Assembly: GCF_030687535.1 (NCBI RefSeq)
Contig: NZ_CP117437.1
Span: 5,825,501-5,889,500, forward strand
DNA from: Pseudomonas sp. FP2335
GTDB lineage: Bacteria > Pseudomonadota > Gammaproteobacteria > Pseudomonadales > Pseudomonadaceae
Direction of reading: 5' to 3'
DNA length: 64,000 bases
Shown here: piece after piece, positions 49,037 to 60,038 of the stretch
Numbering within the stretch: position 1 is the stretch's first letter
Layout of the letters: each line of letters opens with the position of its first letter
Position numbers and translations under genes: made by a program
Notes under the pieces: model-generated
The model's input: only the letters and a program-made list of their open reading frames with translations
Database searches by the model: none
What the model was told of the DNA's origin: nothing

Positions 49037-49816
49037 ATGCGGATCATCAGTGTGAACGTTAATGGTATTCAGGCTGCAGTCGAGCGTGGTTTGCTCAGTT
49101 GGCTGCAAGCCCAGAATGCCGACGTCATCTGCCTGCAGGACACCCGCGCCTCCGCCTTTGAACTGGACGACCCAGCCTTCCAACTGGATGGCTACTTCCT
49201 TTATGCCTGCGATGCCGAAGTGCCCACCCAAGGTGGCGTGGCTTTGTACTCGCGGTTGCAACCCAAGGCGGTCATCAGCGGCCTCGGCTTCGAGACAGCC
49301 GACCGCTACGGGCGCTACCTGCAAGCCGATTTCGACAAGGTCAGCATCGCGACCTTGCTGCTTCCTTCGGGGCAGAACGGCGATGAAGACTTGAACCAGA
49401 AGTTCAAGCTAATGGACGATTTCGCCCGTTACCTTGATAAACAGCGACGCAAGCGTCGCGAGTACATTTATTGTGGCTCGCTGTACGTGGCGCAACAGAA
49501 GCTGGATATCAAGAACTGGCGTGACAGCCAGCAATCCCCGGGCTTCCTGGCGCCGGAACGGGCCTGGATGGACGAGATTGTCGGCAACATGGGTTATGTC
49601 GATGCCCTGCGCGAAGTCAGCCGCGAAGGCGACCAGTACAGCTGGTGGCCAGACAACGAACAGGCCGAGATGCTCAACCTGGGCTGGCGTTTCGACTACC
49701 AGTTGCTGACCCCTGGCCTGCGCCGGTTTGTTCGCAGCGCACGCTTGCCGCGCCAGCCGCGCTTCTCGCAGCACGCGCCGCTGATCGTGGACTACGACTG
49801 GACACTGACCATCTAA
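49037..49816 (+). CDS. crc: Catabolite repression control protein Crc
   Basis: The protein has 259 aa, starting MRIISVNVNGIQAAVERG. It has the exonuclease III-like fold with altered catalytic positions. In Pseudomonas Crc is not a nuclease but joins Hfq on A-rich mRNA motifs to block translation of catabolic genes. Divergent from pyrE, as in all pseudomonads. Confidence 0.97.
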   Translation: MRIISVNVNGIQAAVERGLLSWLQAQNADVICLQDTRASAFELDDPAFQLDGYFLYACDAEVPTQGGVALYSRLQPKAVISGLGFETADRYGRYLQADFDKVSIATLLLPSGQNGDEDLNQKFKLMDDFARYLDKQRRKRREYIYCGSLYVAQQKLDIKNWRDSQQSPGFLAPERAWMDEIVGNMGYVDALREVSREGDQYSWWPDNEQAEMLNLGWRFDYQLLTPGLRRFVRSARLPRQPRFSQHAPLIVDYDWTLTI

Positions 49817-49833
49817 GGTCTTTTTCCAGGCAC

Positions 49834-49863
49834 AAAAAAACCGACATCGCTGTCGGTTTTTTT
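49834..49863. terminator. Bidirectional intrinsic terminator (crc / DUF4870)
   Basis: AAAAAAACCGACA and TGTCGGTTTTTTT form a perfect stem around TCGC between convergent genes. Confidence 0.95.
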
Positions 49864-49874
49864 GTGAGCGTTCA

Positions 49875-50243
49875 TTATTTGATCAGGCGCCAGGTCAAGG
49901 GATAGCGGTAGGCGATGCCCTTGTTGGCCTTGATCGCGCCGATGATCGTCAGCGCCACACCGGCGATGGCCAGCGCCGTCATCAGGAAAAACCCGATGAC
50001 CGCAAAAGCCAACACGATGCAAACAATCCAGGCGATGGCCACGGTGATCTGGAAATTCAGCGCCTCCTTGCCCTGATCATCAATGAACGGGTCCAATTCC
50101 TTCTTCATCTGCCACAGGATCAGCGGCCCCACGACGCTGCCGAAGGGGAATATAAACCCCAGAAACGCCGCGAGATGGCACAACATCGCGCCCTGGCGCA
50201 CTTCGTAGGAAGGCGTAGGTACCGGCACTTGGTTGTCATTCAT
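49875..50243 (-). CDS. DUF4870-family membrane protein (Tic20-like)
   Basis: The protein has 122 aa with three predicted membrane segments. GAMLCHLAAFLGFIFPFG, VGPLILWQMKKELDPF and DDQGKEALNFQITVAI are the DUF4870 hallmark. The function is unknown. It stands between crc and rph as PA5333 does. Confidence 0.92.
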   Translation of the reverse strand: MNDNQVPVPTPSYEVRQGAMLCHLAAFLGFIFPFGSVVGPLILWQMKKELDPFIDDQGKEALNFQITVAIAWIVCIVLAFAVIGFFLMTALAIAGVALTIIGAIKANKGIAYRYPLTWRLIK

Positions 50244-50265
50244 GGCGCTTCTCCTTGAGACGGGT

Positions 50266-50988
50266 TCAGTCAGCCAGTGCGGCGTTCTGCAGTTCGAAGA
50301 TCTCGGTCATGCCCTTCTGGGCCAGGGCGAGCATGGCGTTCAGCTCGGCCGGCTGGAATGGCGCGCCTTCGGCGGTGCCCTGCACTTCGATGAAACCACC
50401 GGTGCTGGTCATCACCACGTTCAGGTCGGTCTCGGCAGCCGAGTCTTCCAGGTAGTCCAGGTCCAGTACAGGCTCGCCCTGGTACATGCCCACCGATACG
50501 GCGGCGATCATTTGCTTGAGCGGGTCGCCACCTTTCAGGCCGCCACGCTTCTTGATCACTTTGAGTGCATCAACCAGGGCCACCATGGCGCCGGTGATGG
50601 ATGCCGTGCGGGTGCCGCCGTCAGCCTGGATCACGTCGCAGTCGACGTACAGGGTCACATCGCCCAGCTTGGACATGTCCAGCGCCGCGCGCAGGGAACG
50701 GCCGATCAGGCGCTGGATCTCCAGGGTGCGCCCGCCTTGCTTGCCACGACTGGCTTCACGCTGGTTACGCTCGCCGGTGGCGCGCGGCAGCATGCCGTAC
50801 TCGGCAGTCAACCAACCCTGGCCCTGGCCTTTGAGGAAACGTGGCACGCCGTTTTCGACGCTGACGGTGCAGATCACCTTGGTATCGCCAAACTCGACCA
50901 GTACAGAACCCTCGGCGTGTTTGGTGTAGTTGCGGGTGATGCGGATCGAGCGGAGCTGATCGGCAACGCGACCACTTGGACGTTTCAT
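50266..50988 (-). CDS. rph: Ribonuclease PH
   Basis: The protein has 240 aa starting [32 protein letters not shown] and GPRFLKGQ-type segments, [15 protein letters not shown] and [19 protein letters not shown] are the expected RNase PH motifs. It trims tRNA 3' ends phosphorolytically. Divergent from yicC. Confidence 0.97.
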   Translation of the reverse strand: MKRPSGRVADQLRSIRITRNYTKHAEGSVLVEFGDTKVICTVSVENGVPRFLKGQGQGWLTAEYGMLPRATGERNQREASRGKQGGRTLEIQRLIGRSLRAALDMSKLGDVTLYVDCDVIQADGGTRTASITGAMVALVDALKVIKKRGGLKGGDPLKQMIAAVSVGMYQGEPVLDLDYLEDSAAETDLNVVMTSTGGFIEVQGTAEGAPFQPAELNAMLALAQKGMTEIFELQNAALAD

Positions 50989-51185
50989 AGGGGATACCTG
51001 TACAGAGGACGAAAAACTGCCGGACATTATAGAGCCGCGAACCGATTCGGGGCACGCCTAAAAAATTCGCTTACGAATGCTCGGGCCGTCGCCCATTGTT
51101 TGGGCGCGCTCGCCCCACTGCGCTACAATCCTGCGCCTTCTTAACCATCAGCCCGTGTACACGGGCTGCAACGCGAGGTACCTCC

Positions 51186-52680
<1,495 letters not shown>

Positions 52681-52693
52681 TTGGCTCTTCCCA

Positions 52694-52783
52694 AAACCGC
52701 TGCAAGGGCTTTACATTGGCACTTGCGGCGGTTTACGAAGGCTCGCGAAAAATCAGCGCTTCCCTAAACGCTGGTGATTTTTT
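52694..52783 (+). terminator. Tandem hairpins after gmk
   Basis: AAACCGCTGCAAG (52694-52706) pairs with CTTGCGGCGGTTT (52722-52734) with one mismatch. It is followed by an imperfect stem, AAAAATCAGCG (52748-52758) with CGCTGGTGATTTTTT (52769-52783), ending in T residues. The second looks like an intrinsic terminator for gmk. Confidence 0.65.
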
Positions 52784-52846
52784 AAACTGCTCAGTCCGCT
52801 CGCCCAACCGGGCAGCGCGCATCTTGCATTCGCTCCGAGGAATACC

Positions 52847-53110
52847 ATGGCCCGCGTAACCGTTGAAGACTGCCTAGAACACGTGGATAACCGCTTTGAG
52901 CTGGTCATGCTCTCTACCAAGCGTGCCCGTCAACTGGCCACTGGCGGCAAAGAGCCACTGGTCCAGTGGGAAAACGACAAGCCTACCGTTGTAGCCCTGC
53001 GTGAAATCGCTGAAGGCCTGATGAGCTACGAGTTCATCGCCAACGCTGAAATCGTTGAAGACGAACCGCTGTTTGCAGCGTTCGAGGACGAGTCCAACGA
53101 GGCCGTCTAA
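52847..53110 (+). CDS. rpoZ: RNA polymerase omega subunit
   Basis: The protein has 87 aa: [20 protein letters not shown] and [13 protein letters not shown] are the omega signature. It aids assembly of RNA polymerase and ppGpp binding. It is immediately upstream of spoT, a fitting pair. Confidence 0.97.
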   Translation: MARVTVEDCLEHVDNRFELVMLSTKRARQLATGGKEPLVQWENDKPTVVALREIAEGLMSYEFIANAEIVEDEPLFAAFEDESNEAV

Positions 53111-53170
53111 GCCTATGCCTGGTCGACGTAGCACGGCGCGGGGTCACAGCCATCGGCAGGAGTTAACACT

Positions 53171-55276
53171 TTGCCGAGCATAGACGCCCTCGCCGATCGC
53201 TTATCGGCCTACCTCGGCCCAGACCAGGTCAACCTGGTCCGCCGAGCGTATTTCTACGCCGAACAAGCCCATGACGGCCAACGCCGCCGCAGTGGCGAGG
53301 CGTATGTCACCCATCCTCTTGCGGTGGCAAACATTCTTGCCGACATGCACATGGACCATCAGAGCCTGATGGCCGCGATGCTGCATGACGTGATCGAAGA
53401 CACCGGCATCGCCAAGGAAGCGCTCAGCGCACAATTTGGCGAAACCGTGGCCGAACTGGTCGACGGGGTCAGCAAACTGACCCAGATGAACTTCGAGACC
53501 AAGGCCGAAGCCCAGGCGGAAAACTTCCAGAAGATGGCCATGGCCATGGCCCGCGACATCCGGGTGATCCTGGTCAAGCTGGCCGACCGGCTGCACAACA
53601 TGCGCACGCTGGAAGTGCTGTCCGGCGAAAAACGCCGGCGCATCGCCAAGGAAACCCTGGAAATCTACGCGCCCATCGCCAACCGGCTGGGCATGCACGC
53701 CATTCGTATCGAATTCGAAGACCTCGGCTTCAAGGCCATGCACCCGATGCGTTCGGCGCGCATCTACCAGGCGGTCAAGCGCGCCCGGGGCAACCGCAAG
53801 GAAATCGTCAACAAGATCGAAGAGTCCCTGAGCCATTGCCTGGCGATCGACGAGATCGAGGGCGAAGTCAGCGGCCGGCAGAAACACATCTACGGCATCT
53901 ACAAGAAGATGCGCGGCAAGCGCCGGGCCTTCAACGAGATCATGGACGTGTATGCGTTCCGGATCATCGTCGACAAGGTCGACACCTGCTACCGCGTGCT
54001 GGGCGCTGTACATAATTTGTACAAGCCCCTGCCGGGCCGCTTCAAGGACTACATCGCGATTCCCAAGGCCAACGGCTATCAGTCGCTGCATACCACGCTG
54101 TTCGGTATGCATGGCGTGCCGATCGAGATCCAGATCCGCACCCGCGAAATGGAAGAGATGGCCAACAACGGCATTGCCGCCCACTGGCTGTACAAGTCCA
54201 GCGGCGACGAGCAGCCGAAGGGCACCCATGCCCGCGCGCGCCAGTGGGTCAAAGGCGTGCTGGAAATGCAGCAACGTGCCGGCAACTCCCTCGAGTTCAT
54301 CGAAAGCGTGAAGATCGACCTGTTCCCGGACGAGGTCTACGTGTTCACGCCCAAAGGCCGGATCATGGAGCTGCCCAAGGGCTCCACGGCGGTCGACTTT
54401 GCCTACGCCGTGCACACCGACGTGGGCAACAGCTGCATTGCCTGTCGGATCAATCGTCGTCTCGCACCGCTGTCCGAGCCACTGCAAAGCGGCTCCACGG
54501 TCGAGATCGTCAGCGCACCGGGCGCCCGCCCGAACCCGGCCTGGCTCAACTTCGTGGTCACCGGCAAGGCGCGCACCCACATCCGACACGCCCTCAAGCT
54601 GCAACGTCGCTCCGAGTCCATCAGCCTCGGCGAGCGCCTGCTGAACAAGGTGCTCAACGGTTTCGACAGCGCCCTCGACAAGATCCCGGCCGAACGCGTG
54701 CAGGCGATGCTCCACGAGTACCGCCAGGAAACCATCGAAGACTTGCTGGAAGACATCGGCCTGGGCAACCGCATGGCCTACGTGGTCGCCCGTCGCCTGC
54801 TTGGCGAAGGCGAACAACTGCCAAGCCCCGAAGGCCCGCTGGCGATTCGCGGCACCGAAGGCCTGGTGCTCAGCTACGCCAAGTGCTGCACGCCGATCCC
54901 GGGCGACCCGATTGTCGGGCACCTGTCGGCAGGCAAAGGCATGGTGGTGCACCTGGACAACTGCCGCAACATCACCGAGATCCGCCACAACCCGGAAAAA
55001 TGCATCCAGCTGTCGTGGGCCAAGGATGTTACCGGCGAATTCAACGTCGAGCTGCGCGTCGAACTGGAACACCAGCGCGGCCTGATCGCCTTGCTGGCCA
55101 GCAGCGTCAATGCGGCCGATGGCAATATCGAGAAAATCAGCATGGACGAACGCGATGGTCGCATCAGCGTGGTCCAGCTGGTAGTCAGCGTGCACGACCG
55201 TGTGCACCTGGCCCGCGTGATCAAGAAACTGCGCGCCCTGACCGGAGTGATCCGCATCACCCGCATGCGTGCATAA
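53171..55276 (+). CDS. spoT: Bifunctional (p)ppGpp synthase/hydrolase SpoT
   Basis: The protein has 701 aa from a TTG start with AGGAG upstream. The HD hydrolase domain has EAYVTHPLAVANILADMH and MLHDVIEDT, so hydrolase activity is intact. The synthetase domain has KRRAFNEIMDVYAFRIIV. TGS (DLFPDEVYVFTPKGRIMELP), a conserved-cysteine helix (AKCCTPIPGD) and a C-terminal ACT domain follow. It controls the stringent response in the cytosol. Confidence 0.97.
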   Translation: MPSIDALADRLSAYLGPDQVNLVRRAYFYAEQAHDGQRRRSGEAYVTHPLAVANILADMHMDHQSLMAAMLHDVIEDTGIAKEALSAQFGETVAELVDGVSKLTQMNFETKAEAQAENFQKMAMAMARDIRVILVKLADRLHNMRTLEVLSGEKRRRIAKETLEIYAPIANRLGMHAIRIEFEDLGFKAMHPMRSARIYQAVKRARGNRKEIVNKIEESLSHCLAIDEIEGEVSGRQKHIYGIYKKMRGKRRAFNEIMDVYAFRIIVDKVDTCYRVLGAVHNLYKPLPGRFKDYIAIPKANGYQSLHTTLFGMHGVPIEIQIRTREMEEMANNGIAAHWLYKSSGDEQPKGTHARARQWVKGVLEMQQRAGNSLEFIESVKIDLFPDEVYVFTPKGRIMELPKGSTAVDFAYAVHTDVGNSCIACRINRRLAPLSEPLQSGSTVEIVSAPGARPNPAWLNFVVTGKARTHIRHALKLQRRSESISLGERLLNKVLNGFDSALDKIPAERVQAMLHEYRQETIEDLLEDIGLGNRMAYVVARRLLGEGEQLPSPEGPLAIRGTEGLVLSYAKCCTPIPGDPIVGHLSAGKGMVVHLDNCRNITEIRHNPEKCIQLSWAKDVTGEFNVELRVELEHQRGLIALLASSVNAADGNIEKISMDERDGRISVVQLVVSVHDRVHLARVIKKLRALTGVIRITRMRA

Positions 55277-55300
55277 CCTGTCTCTTACAAGGAGTCACTC

Positions 55301-55681
55301 ATGACCAAGACTGTTATCACCAGCGACAAGGCCCCAGCCGCCATCGGCACTTACTCCCAGGCCATCAAGGCGGGCAACACCGTCTACATGTCCGGCCAGA
55401 TCCCGCTGGACCCAAAGACCATGGAACTGGTGGAAGGCTTCGAAGCACAGACCGTGCAGGTCTTCGAAAACCTCAAGTCCGTGGCTGAAGCGGCCGGCGG
55501 TTCGTTCAAGGACATCGTCAAGCTGAACATCTTCCTCACCGACCTGAGCCACTTCGCCAAGGTCAACGAGATCATGGGCAAATACTTCGAACAACCCTAC
55601 CCAGCCCGCGCCGCCATCGGCGTAGCCGCCCTGCCAAAGGGTGCGCAGGTTGAGATGGACGCGATTCTGGTCATCGAGTAA
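55301..55681 (+). CDS. ridA: RidA-family 2-iminobutanoate/2-iminopropanoate deaminase
   Basis: The protein has 126 aa: [30 protein letters not shown], and the C-terminal [20 protein letters not shown] with the catalytic Arg and Glu. It removes reactive imines from PLP-dependent dehydratases. It is distinct from the dad-operon RidA at 29.5 kb. It lies 24 bp after spoT, as in most pseudomonads. Confidence 0.96.
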   Translation: MTKTVITSDKAPAAIGTYSQAIKAGNTVYMSGQIPLDPKTMELVEGFEAQTVQVFENLKSVAEAAGGSFKDIVKLNIFLTDLSHFAKVNEIMGKYFEQPYPARAAIGVAALPKGAQVEMDAILVIE

Positions 55682-55688
55682 AACACCC

Positions 55689-55711
55689 GGCGCAGCCTCA
55701 CGGGCTGCGCC
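55689..55711. terminator. GC-rich hairpin between ridA and the lipoprotein gene
   Basis: GGCGCAGCC and GGCTGCGCC form a perfect 9-bp stem, followed by GACTTTGTTT. It could end the spoT-ridA transcript, but the T run is weak. Confidence 0.55.
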
Positions 55712-55736
55712 GACTTTGTTTCAGAAGGATTTCGTA

Positions 55737-56480
55737 ATGCGCAAAGCGCTTGTAGCCTCTTCATTGCTCACCCTGCTGCTCGGCGGCTGCGCCAGCAACC
55801 CCGCCGACCTCGATGTGAGCGGCACCTGGATCAACCAGGTCGCCATCGATGCAGCGGCCAAGGGCGGCCCTTTGCGTGAAGCCCTGCAAAGCTTTGGCCC
55901 GAACCTCGAATGGGAGGTCAACACCAAGGCTGGCCAGGCACGCTACTACAACGGTTTTGAAGTAGCCGAAGGCAAGTTGCTGGGTGAACAATCCGGCATA
56001 TGGCGCGTGGATTTCTACGGCAGCTCCGCCACCGAACTCAAGCGCAAAGGCAAGCAACTGCTGCAAGCGGCCAACGACAATGAGCCCGAGCAACTGTTCG
56101 CCCGCGCCAAAGACCCCGCCCCGGACGGTGCCCCACTGGGCGCCAACTTCGAACGGGCGCTATATGCCGCTTACCTGGGCGGCGACTGGAAGATTACCGA
56201 CGGCTTCGGCAATGGCGCCATCGTGCAGTTCCAGGCCAACGGCAAGGTGGTCGGCCTGCCGAATGCGGACCAGTACTCGCTGTGCCTGGCGGGTGATTGT
56301 GCGTCGATGAGCGGCGGTTACGACAGCATTTGGCTGCAATTGAATGGCCAGGGCAATCCCTGGATCTTTGTGCGCAAAGGCGGGCAGCTGGAAATTTTCC
56401 AGGCCGTCAACACTGCACAGGCGGATGAAGTGCCTCAGTTCACCCCAGGCCCGCGCCAATGGTTGCTTGAAAAACAATAG
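55737..56480 (+). CDS. Putative lipoprotein, unknown function
   Basis: The protein has 247 aa with AAGGA before the ATG. A lipobox LGGC places the acylated cysteine at about residue 18. The mature part contains DVSGTWINQVAIDAAAKGG, YYNGFEVAEGKLLGEQSG and a C-terminal domain with two conserved cysteines (SLCLAGDCASM). I do not recognise a characterised family; position matches a conserved Pseudomonas hypothetical (PA5340 region). Confidence 0.8.
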   Translation: MRKALVASSLLTLLLGGCASNPADLDVSGTWINQVAIDAAAKGGPLREALQSFGPNLEWEVNTKAGQARYYNGFEVAEGKLLGEQSGIWRVDFYGSSATELKRKGKQLLQAANDNEPEQLFARAKDPAPDGAPLGANFERALYAAYLGGDWKITDGFGNGAIVQFQANGKVVGLPNADQYSLCLAGDCASMSGGYDSIWLQLNGQGNPWIFVRKGGQLEIFQAVNTAQADEVPQFTPGPRQWLLEKQ

Positions 56481-56501
56481 CCAGCCTCACGCTGATATAA
56501 A

Positions 56502-56590
56502 TGTGGGAGCGGGCTTGCTCGCGAATGCGGAGTGTCAGTCACTGAATGTGCTTCTGAAACACCGCATTCGCGAGCAAGCCCGCTCCCACA
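56502..56590. repeat. REPIN, type GTGGGAGCGGGCTTGCTCGC
   Basis: A complete inverted REP pair between the convergent lipoprotein and SDR genes. Confidence 0.92.
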
Positions 56591-56604
56591 TTTTTGACCG
56601 CATT

Positions 56605-57456
56605 TCAGCCCTTGAGGATGGCCGCATAACCTTCGCGATAGCTCGGATAAGTTGGCTTCCAACCCAGAGCCCTCACCCGCGCATTGCTGCACTGCTTGCT
56701 CCCGGCACGGCGCACACTCGCATCATCCGCCCATTCCGTCACGCCCAGATACCCGCGCAACCAATCCACCACCTCGGCCAACGGCGCCGGCGCGTCATCG
56801 ACGCCGATGTACACCTTGTCCAACTGCCCGCCCTGTTCCACATGCCGCAGCAAAAACGCTAGCAAGCCTGCGGCGTCGTCCGCATGAATACGGTTGCCAT
56901 ATAAAGGCGGGTCGATTGCCACGCGATAGCCTTGGCGCACCTGGGTCAGCAACCATTCACGCCCAGGACCATAGATACCGGTCAGCCGCACGACGCTCGC
57001 CGGGATGCCGCTATTGAGCGCGACTTGCTCGGCTTCCAGCATCACCTGACCGGAATAGCCCTTGGCCTGGGTATCGGATGTTTCGTCGACCCACTCACCG
57101 TTCTGCTGCCCATACACACTGCTGCTGGATACAAACAGCAGGTGCTTCGGCGCCTGGCCGTAGTCGTCCAGCCACTCCAGCACATGCTTCAAGCCCTGCA
57201 CGTAAGCCGCGCGATACCCGGCCTCGTCGTGGTCGGTCGCGGCTGCGCAATACACCAGGTAATCCACCCCGCCAATCGGCCAGGTGTCCGGACAGTCCTT
57301 GCTGAACAGGTCGCCGGCGATGCCAATGACGCCCTCGGGCAGGCGCGAAATATCGCGACGCAGGCCATGAACCTCCCATCCCGAGGCCAGCAATTGGCTA
57401 GCCAGCCGACTACCCACATCGCCGCAACCGGCAATCACAACAGAAGGCGCAGACAT
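56605..57456 (-). CDS. NAD-dependent epimerase/dehydratase (extended SDR), YeeZ-like
   Basis: The protein has 283 aa from ATG 57456 (GTG 57459 is adjacent). The Rossmann motif is IAGCGDVGSRLASQLLASG, followed by FVSSSSVYGQQNG and RLTGIYGPGREW. The canonical Tyr-x3-Lys is not obvious, as in YeeZ-type atypical SDRs. The substrate is unknown. Divergent from exbB. Confidence 0.88.
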   Translation of the reverse strand: MSAPSVVIAGCGDVGSRLASQLLASGWEVHGLRRDISRLPEGVIGIAGDLFSKDCPDTWPIGGVDYLVYCAAATDHDEAGYRAAYVQGLKHVLEWLDDYGQAPKHLLFVSSSSVYGQQNGEWVDETSDTQAKGYSGQVMLEAEQVALNSGIPASVVRLTGIYGPGREWLLTQVRQGYRVAIDPPLYGNRIHADDAAGLLAFLLRHVEQGGQLDKVYIGVDDAPAPLAEVVDWLRGYLGVTEWADDASVRRAGSKQCSNARVRALGWKPTYPSYREGYAAILKG

Positions 57457-57645
57457 CACAAAACTCCGTACTGAAAGGTCTAGATTAGCCCTCGCAGCAG
57501 ACCGGCGGCCAGAAAAAGCACAAATAAAGTTACTGTATTACTTCTGTTAACAAGAATTACTTGCAATAATAACCGCCCATTTGTCCTCGGCCCCCCCGGG
57601 TCTGGAAGGACGATCACCCACTTTTTCTTCTCAGGTCCGGCCAGC

Positions 57646-58611
57646 ATGACACGTAATACAAACCCCGCTTCGCCAACCACGTCCCGCGCCTGGCGCGCGA
57701 TTGCCGCGCTGATGCTCAGCGTCCTGCTGGCACCGACCGTAGCATTCGCCGATGCCACCGCGCCGGCCGCTCCAGCTGCTGCCGAGCACAGCACTGCGAC
57801 GCCTGCCGCCGCGCCGGCCGCCACCGATCCAGCCCTGGCTGCAGCACCTGCACCTGCACCCGCCGACGAAACCGGCGTGGTCCTGGAAGAAGACAACACC
57901 CTGGGCATGGCCCACGACCTGTCCCCATGGGGCATGTACCAGAACGCTGACGTAGTGGTGAAAGCCGTGATGATCGGCCTGGCCATCGCCTCGATCATCA
58001 CCTGGACCATCTGGATCGCCAAAGGCTTCGAGCTGCTGGGCGCCAAGCGTCGTCTGCGCGCTGAAATCGTCCACCTGAAAAAAGCCACCACCCTCAAGGA
58101 AGCCAGCGAAAGCGCGACCAAGAAGGGCACCCTGGCCAACACTCTGGTGCACGACGCGCTGGAAGAAATGCGCCTGTCGGCCAACACCCGCGAAAAAGAA
58201 GGCATCAAGGAACGTGTGGCTTTCCGCCTCGAGCGCCTGGTTGCGGCCTGCGGCCGTAACATGAGCAGCGGCACCGGCGTGCTGGCAACCATCGGTTCCA
58301 CCGCACCGTTCGTCGGCCTGTTCGGCACCGTGTGGGGCATCATGAACAGCTTCATCGGCATCGCCAAAACCCAGACCACCAACCTCGCCGTCGTCGCCCC
58401 GGGCATCGCCGAAGCCCTGCTGGCCACCGCCCTGGGCCTGGTTGCAGCGATTCCTGCGGTAGTGATCTACAACGTCTTCGCCCGTTCGATTGCCGGCTAC
58501 AAGGCCCAGGTATCCGACGCGTCGGCAGAAGTCCTGCTGCTGGTCAGCCGCGACCTCGATCACCTGCCTACCGAGCGCAGCTCGCAACCGCACATGGTGA
58601 AAGTGGGGTAA
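57646..58611 (+). CDS. exbB: TonB-system biopolymer transport protein ExbB
   Basis: The protein has 321 aa, with an Ala/Pro-rich N-terminal extension (signal peptide about 1-35, then a stretch to about 80) typical of pseudomonad ExbB. The MotA/TolQ-like core has three membrane segments, with TIGSTAPFVGLFGTVWGIMNSF and ALLATALGLVAAIPAVVIYN. With ExbD it uses the proton gradient to energise TonB. First of the exbB-exbD-tonB operon. Confidence 0.96.
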   Translation: MTRNTNPASPTTSRAWRAIAALMLSVLLAPTVAFADATAPAAPAAAEHSTATPAAAPAATDPALAAAPAPAPADETGVVLEEDNTLGMAHDLSPWGMYQNADVVVKAVMIGLAIASIITWTIWIAKGFELLGAKRRLRAEIVHLKKATTLKEASESATKKGTLANTLVHDALEEMRLSANTREKEGIKERVAFRLERLVAACGRNMSSGTGVLATIGSTAPFVGLFGTVWGIMNSFIGIAKTQTTNLAVVAPGIAEALLATALGLVAAIPAVVIYNVFARSIAGYKAQVSDASAEVLLLVSRDLDHLPTERSSQPHMVKVG

Positions 58612-58617
58612 TCGGCC

Positions 58618-59043
58618 ATGGGCCTGCATTTGAATCAAGGCGACGACGAACTCGTCGAGAACCACGAAATCAACGTCACGCCGTTTATCGACGTGATGCT
58701 GGTGCTGCTGATCATCTTCATGGTGGCGGCACCGTTGGCAACTGTGGACATCAAGGTCGACCTGCCCGCCTCCAGCGCCAAACCGGCGCCACGGCCAGAG
58801 AAACCGGTGTTCCTCAGCGTCAAGGCGGACCAGCGTCTGTTCCTGGGCGAAGAAGAAGTCAAATCCGAAACCCTCGGCCAGGTGCTCGACGCCAAGACCC
58901 AGGGCAAGAAAGACACGACGATCTTCTTCCAGGCCGACAAGGGCGTGGACTACGGCGACCTGATGAGCGTGATGGATGCCCTGCGGGCAGCCGGCTACCT
59001 CAAGGTAGGCCTGGTCGGACTTGAGACGGCAGCCAAGAAATGA
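58618..59043 (+). CDS. exbD: TonB-system biopolymer transport protein ExbD
   Basis: The protein has 141 aa. One N-terminal membrane segment carries the essential aspartate (NVTPFIDVMLVLLIIFMVAAP). The periplasmic domain follows. It starts 6 bp after exbB and its stop overlaps the tonB start by 4 bp (ATGA). Confidence 0.97.
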   Translation: MGLHLNQGDDELVENHEINVTPFIDVMLVLLIIFMVAAPLATVDIKVDLPASSAKPAPRPEKPVFLSVKADQRLFLGEEEVKSETLGQVLDAKTQGKKDTTIFFQADKGVDYGDLMSVMDALRAAGYLKVGLVGLETAAKK

Positions 59044-59786
59044 TCACGACGCGCCACAAACTGACGCGGTATGGCACAAGCCTCGCTGTCGTGCTGGGCG
59101 TGCATGCCGTCGCGATCATCATCGCGCTTCAATGGTCCGCGCCGCATACGGTCCAGTTGCCGCCGGCTGCCATGGTCATCGACCTGGCGCCGATGCCCGC
59201 GCCGCCACCGCCGGCTCCGCCGAAGGTGATCACGCCGCCGCAACCACCAGCGCCGGTGGAAGAGCTGCCATTGCCGAAACTGGCCGAGGCACCCAAGCCG
59301 ACAATCCAGGTGCCCAAGCCGGCCAAGCCCAAACCGAAACCGCAGCCGCCCAAGCCGGTGGAGAAAAAGGTCGAGCCGGTCAAGGAGAAGCCTTCCGAAG
59401 AGCCGCCGAGCGACGCTCCACCGACCCAGGCACCGGCTGAAAAATCGGCCCAGCCCGTGCCCGGCCCATCGCCACAACAGATTGCCGCCAAGGCATCCTG
59501 GGAAGGCACCCTGCTGGCGCACCTGCAGAAATACAAGAAGTACCCGCCCGGCGCCCAGGCCCGTGGCAAGGAAGGCCTGAACCGCCTGAAGTTCGTGGTG
59601 GATGCAGACGGCAACGTGCTGTCCTATGAGTTGGTGGGCCGCTCCGGCAACGCCGACCTGGACCGTGCGACCCTGGACATGATCCGTCGTGCCCAACCGC
59701 TGCCCAAGCCGCCAAGCGACATGCTCAAAGGTGGCACCATCGAGATCGTTGCACCGTTCGTGTACAACATCGAGAAGCGCCGCTAA
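59040..59786 (+). CDS. tonB: Energy transducer TonB
   Basis: The protein has 248 aa: an N-terminal anchor helix (LAVVLGVHAVAIIIALQW), a Pro/Lys-rich span (about 45-145), and the C-terminal TonB domain with YPPGAQARGKEGLNRLKFVVDADGNVLSYEL and VGRSGNADLDRAT. It passes energy to outer-membrane siderophore receptors. It is third in the exbB-exbD-tonB operon. Confidence 0.95.
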   Translation: MITTRHKLTRYGTSLAVVLGVHAVAIIIALQWSAPHTVQLPPAAMVIDLAPMPAPPPPAPPKVITPPQPPAPVEELPLPKLAEAPKPTIQVPKPAKPKPKPQPPKPVEKKVEPVKEKPSEEPPSDAPPTQAPAEKSAQPVPGPSPQQIAAKASWEGTLLAHLQKYKKYPPGAQARGKEGLNRLKFVVDADGNVLSYELVGRSGNADLDRATLDMIRRAQPLPKPPSDMLKGGTIEIVAPFVYNIEKRR

Positions 59787-59811
59787 ATACCGCGCGCAAG
59801 CGCGGCCTATA

Positions 59812-59900
59812 TGTGGGAGCGGGCTTGCTCGCGAAAGCGGAGTGTCAGTTGATACATTCATCACTGACACACCGTTTTCGCGAGCAAGCCCGCTCCCACA
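59812..59900. repeat. REPIN, type GTGGGAGCGGGCTTGCTCGC
   Basis: A complete inverted REP pair between tonB and oxyR (same strand). A small CCGCG/CGCGG stem at 59790-59805 just upstream may help end the exb-tonB transcript. Confidence 0.92.
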
Positions 59901-60038
59901 TTTGATTTCATCGCTGCATAAAGTCTCTTTCCCACAAAATCCCCGGCATTCCCCGCTCAATCCCCAGCAAACTTCTGATAACGTGTGTCTATCGATTGCA
60001 GCCGGTATGCTTGGCCCGCAACCTCATGGACGCCCGCT

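Noticed and set aside
53201-55207. 668-codon open frame antisense to spoT
   Set aside because: High-GC codon bias leaves long shadow frames opposite real genes; the composition is low in family-like motifs and spoT is unmistakable on the other strand.
57541-57590. Possible Fur box upstream of exbB
   Set aside because: The AT-rich stretch has only a poor match to the 19-bp Fur consensus; iron control of exbB is plausible but not shown here.
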